NCBI RefSeq assembly: GCF_900176655.1
Contig: NZ_LT838843.1
Span: 629 to 61,725, forward strand
DNA from: Collinsella vaginalis
GTDB lineage: Bacteria; Actinomycetota; Coriobacteriia; Coriobacteriales; Coriobacteriaceae
Direction: 5' to 3'
Length of the DNA: 61,097 nt
The notes under the pieces were generated by a model, which saw only the letters and a list, made by a program, of their open reading frames with translations, was not told the DNA's origin and searched no databases. Positions 1 to 7,020 of the stretch are shown here, in pieces. The position numbers and the translations under genes are program-made. Numbering within the stretch: position 1 is the stretch's first letter; the number at the start of each line of letters is the position of its first letter.

Positions 1-464
1 CCATGCGCGAGGCGGGCTTCAAGGTCGAGCAGACCGCTGTGGGTGACCGCTATGTTCTCGAGCGCATGATCGCCGACGGCGCGGTCCTCGGCGGCGAGCA
101 GTCGGGGCACATCATCTTCCTCGAGCACAACACCACCGGCGACGGCCTCGTGACCGCCTGCCAGGTGCTTGACGTCATGAAGCGGACCGGGCGCTCCCTC
201 GAGGACCTCGCCCGCGTCATGACCCGCTTCCCCCAGGTGCTCGTCAACGTGCGCAGCGAGCGCAAGGCGGAGCTTGCCGACTGCGTGCCGGTGTGGGAGA
301 CTGTGCGCGCGGCCGAGCGCGAGCTCGACGGCTGCGGCCGCGTCCTCGTGCGGACCTCGGGCACCGAGCCGCTCATCCGCGTCATGGCGGAGGCGGAGAC
401 GGAGCAGGCCGCGCAGGCCGCCGTGGACGCCATCGTCGCCGTGGTCGAGCGCGAGCTTCCCTAG
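1..464 (+). CDS. glmM: Phosphoglucosamine mutase, C-terminal part (5' end cut by window)
   Basis: The frame is open from the first base, so only the C-terminal ~153 residues are present. GlmM converts glucosamine-6-phosphate to glucosamine-1-phosphate for peptidoglycan precursor synthesis in the cytoplasm. Visible family marks are the sugar-binding loop GGEQSGH near the start of the fragment and the C-terminal phosphate-binding loop RTSGTEPLIRVM, which place it in the alpha-D-phosphohexomutase family and fit GlmM best. The catalytic phosphoserine loop lies upstream of the window. Neighbours crr-like and nagB also concern sugar and amino-sugar use. The stop is TAG at 462-464. Family assignment is firm. 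GlmM rather than another phosphohexomutase is inferred from the sequence style and context. Confidence 0.85.
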   Translation, partial: MREAGFKVEQTAVGDRYVLERMIADGAVLGGEQSGHIIFLEHNTTGDGLVTACQVLDVMKRTGRSLEDLARVMTRFPQVLVNVRSERKAELADCVPVWETVRAAERELDGCGRVLVRTSGTEPLIRVMAEAETEQAAQAAVDAIVAVVERELP

Positions 465-556
465 CAGTGGAAGGTTGCCATCGAGGCCGGCTGCCCCGAT
501 GCGCTACGATACCGTTACGAACCATGTGAAGCCGTCCCCTTGCGGAGGGAATGTTG

Positions 557-1054
557 ATGTTTGACGGGCTTATCCGACCGTTCCGGCGGCGCGTTCGCGA
601 CGCGGTGCTCGCCGCTCCCATCTCCGGACAGGTGCTGCCGCTCAGCGCCGTTCACGATCGGGTCTTTTCAACCGGTATGCTCGGCGACGGCGTGGCCATT
701 CAGCCGGACGGCGACAGCGTCGTGGCACCGGCTGATGCGAAGATCGAGGCGATATTCCCCACGGGGCATGCGGTCGCCCTGCATACGGCAGACGGTCTCG
801 ATATCCTCATCCACCTGGGGCTCGATACCGTGGGCCTGAGGGGCCGCCACTTCACGGTGCATGCCCAGCCGGGGGAGACGGTGGTGCGCGGAGACCTGCT
901 CATCGAGTTCGACCGCGTGGCCATCGAGGAGGAGGGCTACGACATGATCGTGCCCGTGCTGGTTCGCAACGCGCTCGAGTTCTCTTCCCTGCGACCGACT
1001 GACCAGGAGCATGTGAACGCGCTTGACGACCTGATCTTCGTGCGCTTCCGATAA
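557..1054 (+). CDS. crr: PTS glucose-type EIIA component
   Basis: A stand-alone IIA-Glc protein of 165 residues, the usual length for E. coli Crr-like proteins. It accepts phosphate from HPr and passes it to a sugar-specific IIB domain, and in many bacteria also has regulatory roles. Both histidines of the active site are present: H71 in GHAVALH and the phosphorylated H86 in ILIHLGLDT (family His75/His90). The start is taken at ATG 557, because the Shine-Dalgarno GGAGGG at 544-549 lies 7 nt before it. The ATG two codons upstream at 551 would leave almost no spacing. It sits between glmM and nagB, so a role in N-acetylglucosamine or glucose uptake is plausible. No IIBC partner is visible in the window. 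Confidence 0.88.
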   Translation: MFDGLIRPFRRRVRDAVLAAPISGQVLPLSAVHDRVFSTGMLGDGVAIQPDGDSVVAPADAKIEAIFPTGHAVALHTADGLDILIHLGLDTVGLRGRHFTVHAQPGETVVRGDLLIEFDRVAIEEEGYDMIVPVLVRNALEFSSLRPTDQEHVNALDDLIFVRFR

Positions 1055-1059
1055 GGAAG

Positions 1060-1082
1060 AGCCCGCCGCCGCGCTGCGGGCT
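1060..1082 (+). terminator. Weak hairpin after the IIA gene
   Basis: AGCCCGC at 1060-1066 can pair with GCGGGCT at 1076-1082 just after the stop. No T-run follows, so it may only be an mRNA-stabilising or weak termination hairpin. Confidence 0.35.
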
Positions 1083-1273
1083 GGCATACGCAGGCAAACC
1101 ATGCCATGATAGGGCTATCCGGGTGCAAACCGGGTCGCCGCGGACGGGCAGGGGCCCCGACGCGGTGAACGGCTCGAACCGCGCGCGTCCTCGCCCTGGT
1201 GGTCGCGCCTCATAAGTTGGGGCGGCCTGAGGTTGGTCCCCCTTGGCGCTTTGCCACAAGAGAAGGGATTGCG

Positions 1274-2002
1274 ATGCGCATCATTCGAACCAAAGACTAC
1301 GAGGATATGAGTGCGAGGGCGGCGGACGTCATCGCGGCCGAGGTCATCCTCAAGCCTGATTGCGTGCTGGGCCTGGCGACGGGATCCACGCCCATCGGGG
1401 CATATGAGCGCCTCGTTGAGCGTTACCGCGCCGGTGAACTTGATTTCTCGCAGGTCATCTCCTACAACCTGGACGAGTACCGTGGTCTCGCCCACGATGA
1501 TCCCCAGAGCTACCACTACTTCATGGAGCAGTACCTCTTCTCGCACGTCAACATCGACCCCGCCAACACGCATGTGCCCGATGGTGCGAACGAGGATGTC
1601 GAGGAGGCCACCGCGGGCTACGACGCGCAGGTCGCCGCGGCGGGGTATCCCGACCTCCAGCTGCTTGGTATCGGCAACAACGGCCACATCGGCTTCAACG
1701 AGCCGGATGCGGCGTTCTCGAAGGGGACGTACTGCGTCAACCTCACCGAGAGCACCATCGAGGCCAACAGCCGCCTGTTCGAGAGCGCGGACGATGTGCC
1801 CCGTCAGGCCTACACCATGGGGATCGGCACGATCATGCGCGCCAAGCGCGTGCTCGTGATCGCGAACGGCGAAAAGAAGGCCCAGGCTGTGCACGACATG
1901 ATCTACGGCCCCATCACCCCGTCCTGCCCGGCGTCCGTCCTGCAGCTGCACCCGGACGCGATCGTCATCGCCGATGAGGCGGCGCTCGCGCTCTGCGAGT
2001 AG
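1274..2002 (+). CDS. nagB: Glucosamine-6-phosphate deaminase
   Basis: NagB of 242 residues, typical of the short Gram-positive form. It converts glucosamine-6-phosphate to fructose-6-phosphate and ammonia and sends amino sugars to glycolysis. Evidence includes the phosphate loop LATGSTP near residue 34, the catalytic Asp in SYNLDEYRG (D67) and the conserved GIGNNGHIGFNEP at 132-144 with the active-site His138 and Glu143. The start is ATG 1274, with AGAAGGGA at 1261-1268 as ribosome binding site. The frame is open to 1199, but that would add a non-family extension. GlmM upstream works in the opposite direction (cell-wall synthesis), so the block joins synthesis and catabolism of amino sugars. 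A 219-bp gap before it gives space for its own promoter, but none is convincing by eye. Confidence 0.95.
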   Translation: MRIIRTKDYEDMSARAADVIAAEVILKPDCVLGLATGSTPIGAYERLVERYRAGELDFSQVISYNLDEYRGLAHDDPQSYHYFMEQYLFSHVNIDPANTHVPDGANEDVEEATAGYDAQVAAAGYPDLQLLGIGNNGHIGFNEPDAAFSKGTYCVNLTESTIEANSRLFESADDVPRQAYTMGIGTIMRAKRVLVIANGEKKAQAVHDMIYGPITPSCPASVLQLHPDAIVIADEAALALCE

Positions 2003-2029
2003 CCCCTCTCAGCCTCCGTTTGGTGTCTT

Positions 2030-2056
2030 GCGGACCCTCGCGCTGCGGGGGTCCGC
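2030..2056 (+). terminator. Candidate terminator after nagB
   Basis: Perfect 8-bp arms GCGGACCC (2030-2037) and GGGTCCGC (2049-2056) begin 28 bases after the nagB stop. The T-tract is poor, so termination strength is uncertain. Confidence 0.45.
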
Positions 2057-2140
2057 TCCTGTTCCGGGCATGTTCCGCAACGGCGCGGAGCGGGACGCGG
2101 CGCGCATCGGGCGCTGGGTCGCGACCGCGTGCACGGGGTG

Positions 2141-2223
2141 AGGGCAAAACGTCATCTCAAGGCGTTCGCACGGGCAATCTGCCTGAGAATACGGCCGAGA
2201 GTAGGTTTTCGGATCCTTGCGAG
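2141..2223 (+). repeat. Interspersed repeat, copy 1
   Basis: The core begins GGGCAAAACGTCATCTCAAG and ends with AGTAGGTTTTCGGATCC and TTGCGAG. A small hairpin GGCA-atc-TGCC sits in the middle (about 2173-2182). It belongs to the same family as the copies at 2275, 2407, 2569 and 43736. Confidence 0.85.
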
Positions 2224-2274
2224 TCAACGCTCCAGCGCATTGGGGCCCCGGGGCGTGACCGCCTGCATATGATG

Positions 2275-2357
2275 GGAGCAAAACGTCATCTCAAGGCGGC
2301 TCCAGAGGCGATTTGCCTGAGAATGCCGTCGGAAGTAGGTTTTCGGATCCTTGCGAG
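2275..2357 (+). repeat. Interspersed repeat, copy 2
   Basis: The conserved AAAACG starts at 2280, 134 bp after copy 1. It shares CGTCATCTCAAGGCG, the TTTGCCTGAGAATG block and AAGTAGGTTTTCGGATCC with copy 1. The upstream spacer GCGTGACCGCCTGC is also shared with copy 3. Confidence 0.85.
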
Positions 2358-2406
2358 CCCGCCGGCCAGCGCATCGAGTACTGGGATGTGACCGCCTGCT
2401 TGTGAC

Positions 2407-2490
2407 GGGAGCAAAACGTCTTTTCGAGGTGGGTTCAAAGGCATTTTGCCTGAGAACGCCATTGAGAGTAGGTTTTTCAGCCCATGCGAG
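2407..2490 (+). repeat. Interspersed repeat, copy 3
   Basis: The conserved AAAACG starts at 2413, 133 bp after copy 2. The core holds the hairpin AGGCA-ttt-TGCCT (2440-2452) and ends in GAGAGTAGGTTTTTCAGCCC. The GTTTTTCAGCCC ending is shared with copy 4, and copies 1-2 end in GTTTTCGGATCC, so two subtypes exist. Confidence 0.85.
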
Positions 2491-2568
2491 CTGGCGGGTC
2501 TTCGCACACCGAGCGCTGGGTCAGATCCGACTGCGTCGCTGCCGGATGTAGCCGCATGCGCGGGATGA

Positions 2569-2652
2569 GGGGCAAAACGTCATCTCGAGGTGGGTTCAAA
2601 GGCATTTTGCCTAAGGGCGCCGTCGAAAGTAGGTTTTTCAGCCCAAGCATGC
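2569..2652 (+). repeat. Interspersed repeat, copy 4
   Basis: The conserved AAAACG starts at 2574, 161 bp after copy 3. The hairpin AGGCA-ttt-TGCCT is kept, and the copy ends in AAAGTAGGTTTTTCAGCCC. It is nearly identical to copy 3 over GAGGTGGGTTCAAAGGCATT. Confidence 0.85.
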
Positions 2653-2899
2653 CAACGGTGCGGAGCGACAGGCTCCACGGCGTGAACTGGAGACGCCACG
2701 GTCCGACGCGCGGTCGCCAGGTACGGATCCAAGTCACTGCGTTGAAGCGGGAGCCGGTGCCGTGCGATGCGTTCGTATCGGGGAGGGCCACCGCATCCCA
2801 ACTCTCCGCCCGTTTAACACGGCGCTCACCTGCGGAGCCACTCCTATATCAAGGTATTGAAAAGGGACGGCGCTCATCTGGTGTAAAATGCACCGGCAG

Positions 2900-2928
2900 T
2901 TGTGAGGCCCCCATCTGCGCGGTATACT
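2900..2928 (+). promoter_or_regulatory. Sigma70-type promoter for tatA
   Basis: TTGTGA (2900-2905), a 17-bp spacer and TATACT (2923-2928) give a good vegetative promoter 72 bp upstream of tatA. It probably also serves greA and lysS. Confidence 0.6.
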
Positions 2929-3000
2929 GCTACGAACGCCGCGACACGGAGATGCTGTCACGGTCGGTCGCGCCATATGGCGTCAACGAGAGGAAAATGT

Positions 3001-3279
3001 ATGTTCCCTAAGGGTTTTGAGTGGGTCGCCATCATCATCGTCGCTCTGCTGATCTTCGGTCCCAAGAACCTCCCGAAGCTCGGTAAGTCACTCGGCGCCA
3101 CCGTGAAGAACCTCCGCGAGGGCATGTCTTCTGAGGATGACAAGGCGAATACCCAGGACGTCGAGGCCGAGACCGTCATCGAGGACTCCGACGACGCCGA
3201 GATCCGTGAGCTCGAGGCCAAGCTCGCTGCCGCCAAGCAGAAGAAGGAAGAGGCCGACAGCCCCATCTCCAACGACTAA
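3001..3279 (+). CDS. tatA: Sec-independent translocase subunit TatA
   Basis: Small TatA/Hcf106-type protein of 92 residues. TatA subunits assemble the pore of the twin-arginine pathway, which exports folded proteins across the plasma membrane. The sequence shows a short N-terminal region, one membrane helix (WVAIIIVALLIFGP, about residues 8-21), the family FGPKNLPKLGKSLG hinge, an amphipathic helix (about 24-40) and an acidic, coiled tail. The start ATG 3001 follows AGAGGA at 2989-2994. Upstream frame extension to 2902 is not family-like. No tatC is seen nearby, so the partner lies elsewhere. It is likely the first gene of a tatA-greA-lysS transcript, separated by 51 and 78 bp. Confidence 0.93.
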   Translation: MFPKGFEWVAIIIVALLIFGPKNLPKLGKSLGATVKNLREGMSSEDDKANTQDVEAETVIEDSDDAEIRELEAKLAAAKQKKEEADSPISND

Positions 3280-3330
3280 CCCACGCGTTCCCGCGTCTCT
3301 GATCTCGAACACAGCAAGGAGTTTTCCTAT

Positions 3331-3801
3331 ATGGATGCAAGCGACATCGTACTGACCGCTGAAGGCCGCAAGAAGCTCGCTGACGAGCTCGCGTGGCGTG
3401 AGGGCGAGAAGCAGCAGGAGATCATCGAGCACCTCAAGGAGGCCCGCGCCTTCGGTGACCTCTCTGAGAACGCCGAGTACGACGCCGCCAAGGAGGAGGA
3501 GGCCAAGAACGCCTCCCGCATCGCCGAGATCCGCGCGATCCTCGCCAAAGCCACGGACGCCTCCGCAGACTCCGCGCTCATCGTCTCCATCGGCTCTACC
3601 GTCGGCCTGGTTGACGGCGACGGCGTGGCCACCGAGGTCACCATCGTGGGCACCACCGAGACCAACTCGCTCGAGCGCAAGATCTCCAACGAGTCCCCGG
3701 TCGGCCGCGCGGTCATCGGGCACGCCGAGGGCGAGACGGTGGTGTGCATCACGCCGGCCGGTAAGCAGCGCACCTACACCATCACCAAGATCACGCGCTA
3801 G
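3331..3801 (+). CDS. greA: Transcription elongation factor GreA
   Basis: GreA of 156 residues, the family length. It enters the secondary channel of RNA polymerase and stimulates cleavage of backtracked transcripts. Two parts are visible: an N-terminal antiparallel coiled coil (about residues 1-77) with the tip motif ENAEYDAAKEEE that carries the acidic pair, and a C-terminal FKBP-like domain (about 85-156) with the signature VGRAVIGHAEGETVV. The ATG at 3331 is preceded by AAGGAG. It lies directly upstream of lysS, an arrangement also seen in other Gram-positive bacteria. Confidence 0.97.
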   Translation: MDASDIVLTAEGRKKLADELAWREGEKQQEIIEHLKEARAFGDLSENAEYDAAKEEEAKNASRIAEIRAILAKATDASADSALIVSIGSTVGLVDGDGVATEVTIVGTTETNSLERKISNESPVGRAVIGHAEGETVVCITPAGKQRTYTITKITR

Positions 3802-3803
3802 AC

Positions 3804-3859
3804 CACGGGTCCAGTGCAGTTTGGCTCCTCGGGACCCGTGCGGCCTCGGGGAGCTTTTT
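3804..3859 (+). promoter_or_regulatory. Terminator with overlapping alternative hairpin upstream of lysS
   Basis: A 10-bp stem (GCTCCTCGGG 3824-3833 with CCTCGGGGAGC 3844-3854) is followed by TTTTT at 3855-3859, a good intrinsic terminator. An alternative perfect 9-bp stem, CACGGGTCC (3804-3812) with GGACCCGTG (3832-3840), uses bases of the terminator's left arm and loop, so the two folds exclude each other. It is either the greA terminator with leakage into lysS or a compact attenuator. No T-box-like features are present. Confidence 0.55.
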
Positions 3860-3879
3860 CGTTTAAAGGAGCAGTTTCC

Positions 3880-5892
3880 ATGGCAGAGCAGCAGAGCCCC
3901 GCGGTAGACGGCACCGCGTCCCCGCTTTCCGAGCGCGAGCAGCGCATAGCGCGCCGGCAGGCCTTCTTCGAGGCCGGGCAGACACCGTATCCTGAGCATT
4001 CAACCGTGGATGCGTACGCGGCCGATCTGATCGAGCGCTACGCGGGCCTCGAGGACGGCGGGGTCACCGAGGCCGCCTACCATCTGGCCGGACGCGTGAT
4101 GAACATCCGCAACCAAGGTAAGATCGCCTTCCTGGTGCTCCGCGATCCCACGGCCGACATCCAGATCTTCTGCCGGGTGAACGCCATGAGCGAAGCCGAC
4201 TGGGAGCTCGTCGGCCAGCTCGACATGGGTGACATCATCAACGTAGCCGGCACCGTCCTGCGCACCCGCCGCGGCCAGCTCTCCCTTGCACCCACCAAGC
4301 TCACGCTCCTCTCGAAGAGCGTGCGCCCGCTGCCCGAGAAGTTCCACGGCCTCTCCGACAAAGAGACCCGTTACCGTCAGCGCTACGTCGACCTCATCGT
4401 GAACGCCGACGTCCGCGAGACCTTCCGCAAGCGCTCGGCCATCGTGTCGGAGTTCCGCCGCTACATGGAGCAGGACGGCTACATGGAGGTGGAGACCCCC
4501 ATCCTCCAGACCATCCAGGGCGGCGCCACGGCCAAGCCCTTCATCACGCACTTCAATGCTCTGAACCAGGAGAACTACCTGCGCATCGCCACCGAGCTGC
4601 ACCTGAAGCGCCTGCTCGTGGGCGGCTACGAGCGCGTGTATGAGATCGGGCGCATCTTCCGCAACGAGGGCATGGACCTGACACATAACCCTGAGTTCAC
4701 CACCATGGAGGCCTACCGCGCCTACAGCGACCTCGACGGCATGAAAGCCCTGGCCGAGGGTGTCATCAAGGCTGCAAACGCCCGGGTGAACGATTCCGAG
4801 CAGATTACCTACCAGGGGAAGGAGATCGATCTATCCGGCAGCTGGCCGAGTATCCCTATGAGCGAGGTCGTGTCGGCCGTGGTGGGTGAGACCGTCACCC
4901 TCGACACCCCGGTCGAGCGTCTCGCTGAGATTGCCCGCGCCAAGGGGATCGAGGTGAAGTCCGAGTGGGGCGCCGGCAAGCTCATCGCCGAGCTCTACGA
5001 CGAGATCGGTGAGGACTCGCTGGTGAACCCCACGTTTGTGACCGACTACCCGGTCGAGGTCTCACCGCTCGCCAAGCGCCGCGAGGACGATCCACGCCTC
5101 ACGCACCGTTTCGAGCTCGTCATCGCCGGGCATGAGTACGCCAACGCGTTCTCCGAGTTGAACGACCCGGTCGATCAGGCTGAGCGCTTCGCGCGGCAGA
5201 TGGAGGAGAAGGCCGGCGGCGACGACGAGGCCATGGAGTACGACGCGGACTACGTGCGTGCGCTCGAGTATGGCATGCCCCCGGCGGGCGGTATCGGCAT
5301 CGGCATCGACCGCGTGGTCATGCTGCTGACGGATTCCGCCTCCATCCGCGACGTCCTGCTCTTCCCGCACATGCGTCCTGAGGGCAAGGCCGCCGGTGCG
5401 GGAGCTGCGGCATCAAGCGCTGTGGATGCAACGTCCGCGGCGCCCGTTGCGGCTGCTGGTGAGGGCTCCGCCGTCAGCGAGTCACCTGCCTCCGTCGAGG
5501 GCGCCGTGTCCGACGTCGACCTCGAGAACGTGACCGTCGAGCCCCTGTTCGCCGACTTCGTGGATTTCGAGACCTTCTCGAAGTCGGATTTCCGCATCGT
5601 GAAGGTCAAGGACTGCGTCGCGGTGCCCAAGTCGAAGAAGCTCCTGCAGTTCACGCTCGACGACGGCACCGATGAGGATCGCACGATCCTCTCGGGCATC
5701 CACGCCTACTACGAGCCGGAGGAGCTGATCGGCAAGACGCTCGTCGCCATCACGAATTTGCCACCGCGCAAGATGATGGGCATCGCATCCTGCGGCATGA
5801 TCATCAGCGCCGTGCACGAGGTGGAGGGCGAGGAGCGCCTGAACGTCCTTATGGTCGATGGCCGCATCCCCGCAGGGGCGAAGTTGTACTAG
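3880..5892 (+). CDS. lysS: Lysyl-tRNA synthetase fused to a C-terminal tRNA-binding (Trbp111/EMAPII-like) domain
   Basis: Class II lysyl-tRNA synthetase of 670 residues, longer than the usual ~500. Order: a non-conserved N-terminus; the OB-fold anticodon-binding domain (about 60-165); the class II catalytic core with motif 2 FRNEGMDLTHNPEFTTMEAY and motif 3 GGIGIGIDRVVML; an Ala/Ser/Pro linker (about 505-550); and a second OB-fold of Trbp111 type (about 560-670) with FSKSDFRIVKVKDC, ILSGIHAYYEPEELIGK and MMGIASCGMI. That last domain is normal at the C-terminus of methionyl-tRNA synthetase and in stand-alone Trbp111, where it gives extra, sequence-independent tRNA affinity. Here it probably raises tRNA affinity of LysRS. 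The start ATG 3880 follows AAAGGAG at 3865-3871. The frame extends upstream through the hairpins, which is unlikely to be translated. Confidence 0.96.
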   Translation: MAEQQSPAVDGTASPLSEREQRIARRQAFFEAGQTPYPEHSTVDAYAADLIERYAGLEDGGVTEAAYHLAGRVMNIRNQGKIAFLVLRDPTADIQIFCRVNAMSEADWELVGQLDMGDIINVAGTVLRTRRGQLSLAPTKLTLLSKSVRPLPEKFHGLSDKETRYRQRYVDLIVNADVRETFRKRSAIVSEFRRYMEQDGYMEVETPILQTIQGGATAKPFITHFNALNQENYLRIATELHLKRLLVGGYERVYEIGRIFRNEGMDLTHNPEFTTMEAYRAYSDLDGMKALAEGVIKAANARVNDSEQITYQGKEIDLSGSWPSIPMSEVVSAVVGETVTLDTPVERLAEIARAKGIEVKSEWGAGKLIAELYDEIGEDSLVNPTFVTDYPVEVSPLAKRREDDPRLTHRFELVIAGHEYANAFSELNDPVDQAERFARQMEEKAGGDDEAMEYDADYVRALEYGMPPAGGIGIGIDRVVMLLTDSASIRDVLLFPHMRPEGKAAGAGAAASSAVDATSAAPVAAAGEGSAVSESPASVEGAVSDVDLENVTVEPLFADFVDFETFSKSDFRIVKVKDCVAVPKSKKLLQFTLDDGTDEDRTILSGIHAYYEPEELIGKTLVAITNLPPRKMMGIASCGMIISAVHEVEGEERLNVLMVDGRIPAGAKLY

Positions 5893-5964
5893 CAGAAGGG
5901 CGCGGTGCTAACTCGGCATTCGCATCTCTCTCTGCGGCAGGCTTTGATATCGACCCTACGGTTT

Positions 5965-6001
5965 CAGGGCCGAGCGTGTCCATGTGCTCGGCCCTGCCTG
6001 T
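5965..6001 (+). terminator. Hairpin terminator after lysS
   Basis: A perfect 11-bp stem, CAGGGCCGAGC (5965-5975) with GCTCGGCCCTG (5986-5996), with a 10-nt loop, is followed by CCTGTTGTT. It ends the tatA-greA-lysS unit and may also face transcripts from the minus-strand cluster. Confidence 0.65.
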
Positions 6002-6091
6002 TGTTCAGGGAGCATCTGCCGGGGTGCTCGTTGTCGTATGCGGTAAGGACATATCTTCGGTCACCGTATAGCTGCACGGTGCGACCTCAGC

Positions 6092-7011
6092 TCACCGCTC
6101 CAGCACATCGAGGACCGCGTTGATATCTGCGTTGATGAGCACGCTTTGCCGCTCGATCGTGCTCAAGGTGCAGGCCTCGCCGGCATTCACGCAGGCGTAG
6201 GTCGCCTGCGGGTTCTCGGCTGTCATCCTCCAGAACGGGTACTTGATGATGCCGGGGGTGTTGCCGCCCACACCGAGTTCGAGGTAGAGCATACGCGCGC
6301 CGCGGTGGCGTTGCGTGAATTCGGCATAGCGTTCAGCCGCCGCATGCCAGCCGACATCCTCCACGAACCGGCCGTCGATCCGCAGGTTCGTCGTCATCGG
6401 CGCACCGCAGACGGGGCAGTGGGGGATGAGCTCGCTCGGCACCCCAAGATCTAACTCGCTTGGTGCGATGCCCTGCTCCCGTTGGGCCTGAATCCGCTCG
6501 TTCACGGCTACGACCATGGCGTGTACCGCATCCTCGTTATCGTACGTCCGCTGGTGACAGGGGCGCGAGCACTGGAAGAGTCCGTAGTCGCCCTGCATGT
6601 AGTAGAGGCGCTTGCGGTCGATGCCCGCGCGTTGGAAGCAGTGGTCGACGTTGGTGGTGATGACGAAGTAGTCGCGGTCGCGAACGAGCTTGAGCAGGCG
6701 TTCGTAGGCGGCTCCTGCCTCTCCCTCGTATCGGTTCACGAGGATGGTGCGGCTCCAGTACCCCCAGAACTCCTCAAGGGTCTCAAAGGGGTAGAGCCCG
6801 CCCGAGTACATGTCAGTGATGCCGTACCGTGCACGCCAAGGTCCCAGCGTCTCTTCAAAGCGTGTTCCGTCATAGGTGTGGCCAGCTGCCGTGGAGAGGC
6901 CGGCCCCGGCCCCGATGAGGATGGCCTCCGCTTGGTCGAAGGAGTGTCGCAGGCGCTCGAGCGCACGACGGTCGGGCGTGCCGGGGCGGTCACCAGGGTG
7001 GGCTCTGACAT
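6092..7011 (-). pseudogene. SirTM-type (class M) sirtuin with frameshift near the start
   Basis: Sir2-fold protein most like the macrodomain-linked SirTM sirtuins of Firmicutes, which ADP-ribosylate proteins with NAD instead of deacetylating them. Family marks are ILIGAGAGLSTAAG with TYDGTRFEE, DMYSGGLYPFE, VITTNVDHCFQRAG with the conserved His, QGDYGLFQCSRPCH, CPVCGAPM (a zinc knuckle with the preceding cysteines), and LELGVGGNTPGIIKYPFW. The body reads in one frame (about 6976 down to 6092), but that frame has no start. The strong AAGGAGG plus ATG (start at 7011) opens another frame (MSEPTLVTAP), which must shift by one base between about 6970 and 6995 to give DRRALERLRHSFDQAEA. So the gene is inactivated by a one-base indel in a C/G-rich run, or this is a sequence error. 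It follows the macrodomain gene by 9 bp. Confidence 0.7.
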
Positions 7012-7020
7012 GGTTCCTCC

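Larger units (their letters stand above)
2003..2899. other. Non-coding region with degenerate tandem repeat
   Basis: About 900 bp between nagB and the tatA promoter has no frame with coding character. It holds four copies of a repeat with a strongly conserved core of about 80 bp at about 133-bp steps (listed separately) plus partly conserved spacers that share a GTGACCGCCTGC-like block. Open frames cross it on both strands but do not resemble proteins. Confidence 0.8.

Noticed and set aside
2141..2652. Possible CRISPR array
   Set aside because: The repeats are ~80 bp, degenerate and spaced by conserved sequence rather than unique spacers; no cas genes nearby.
3802..3879. T-box riboswitch upstream of lysS
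   Set aside because: Only 78 bp, no T-box sequence and no specifier loop; the hairpins fit a terminator or attenuator only.
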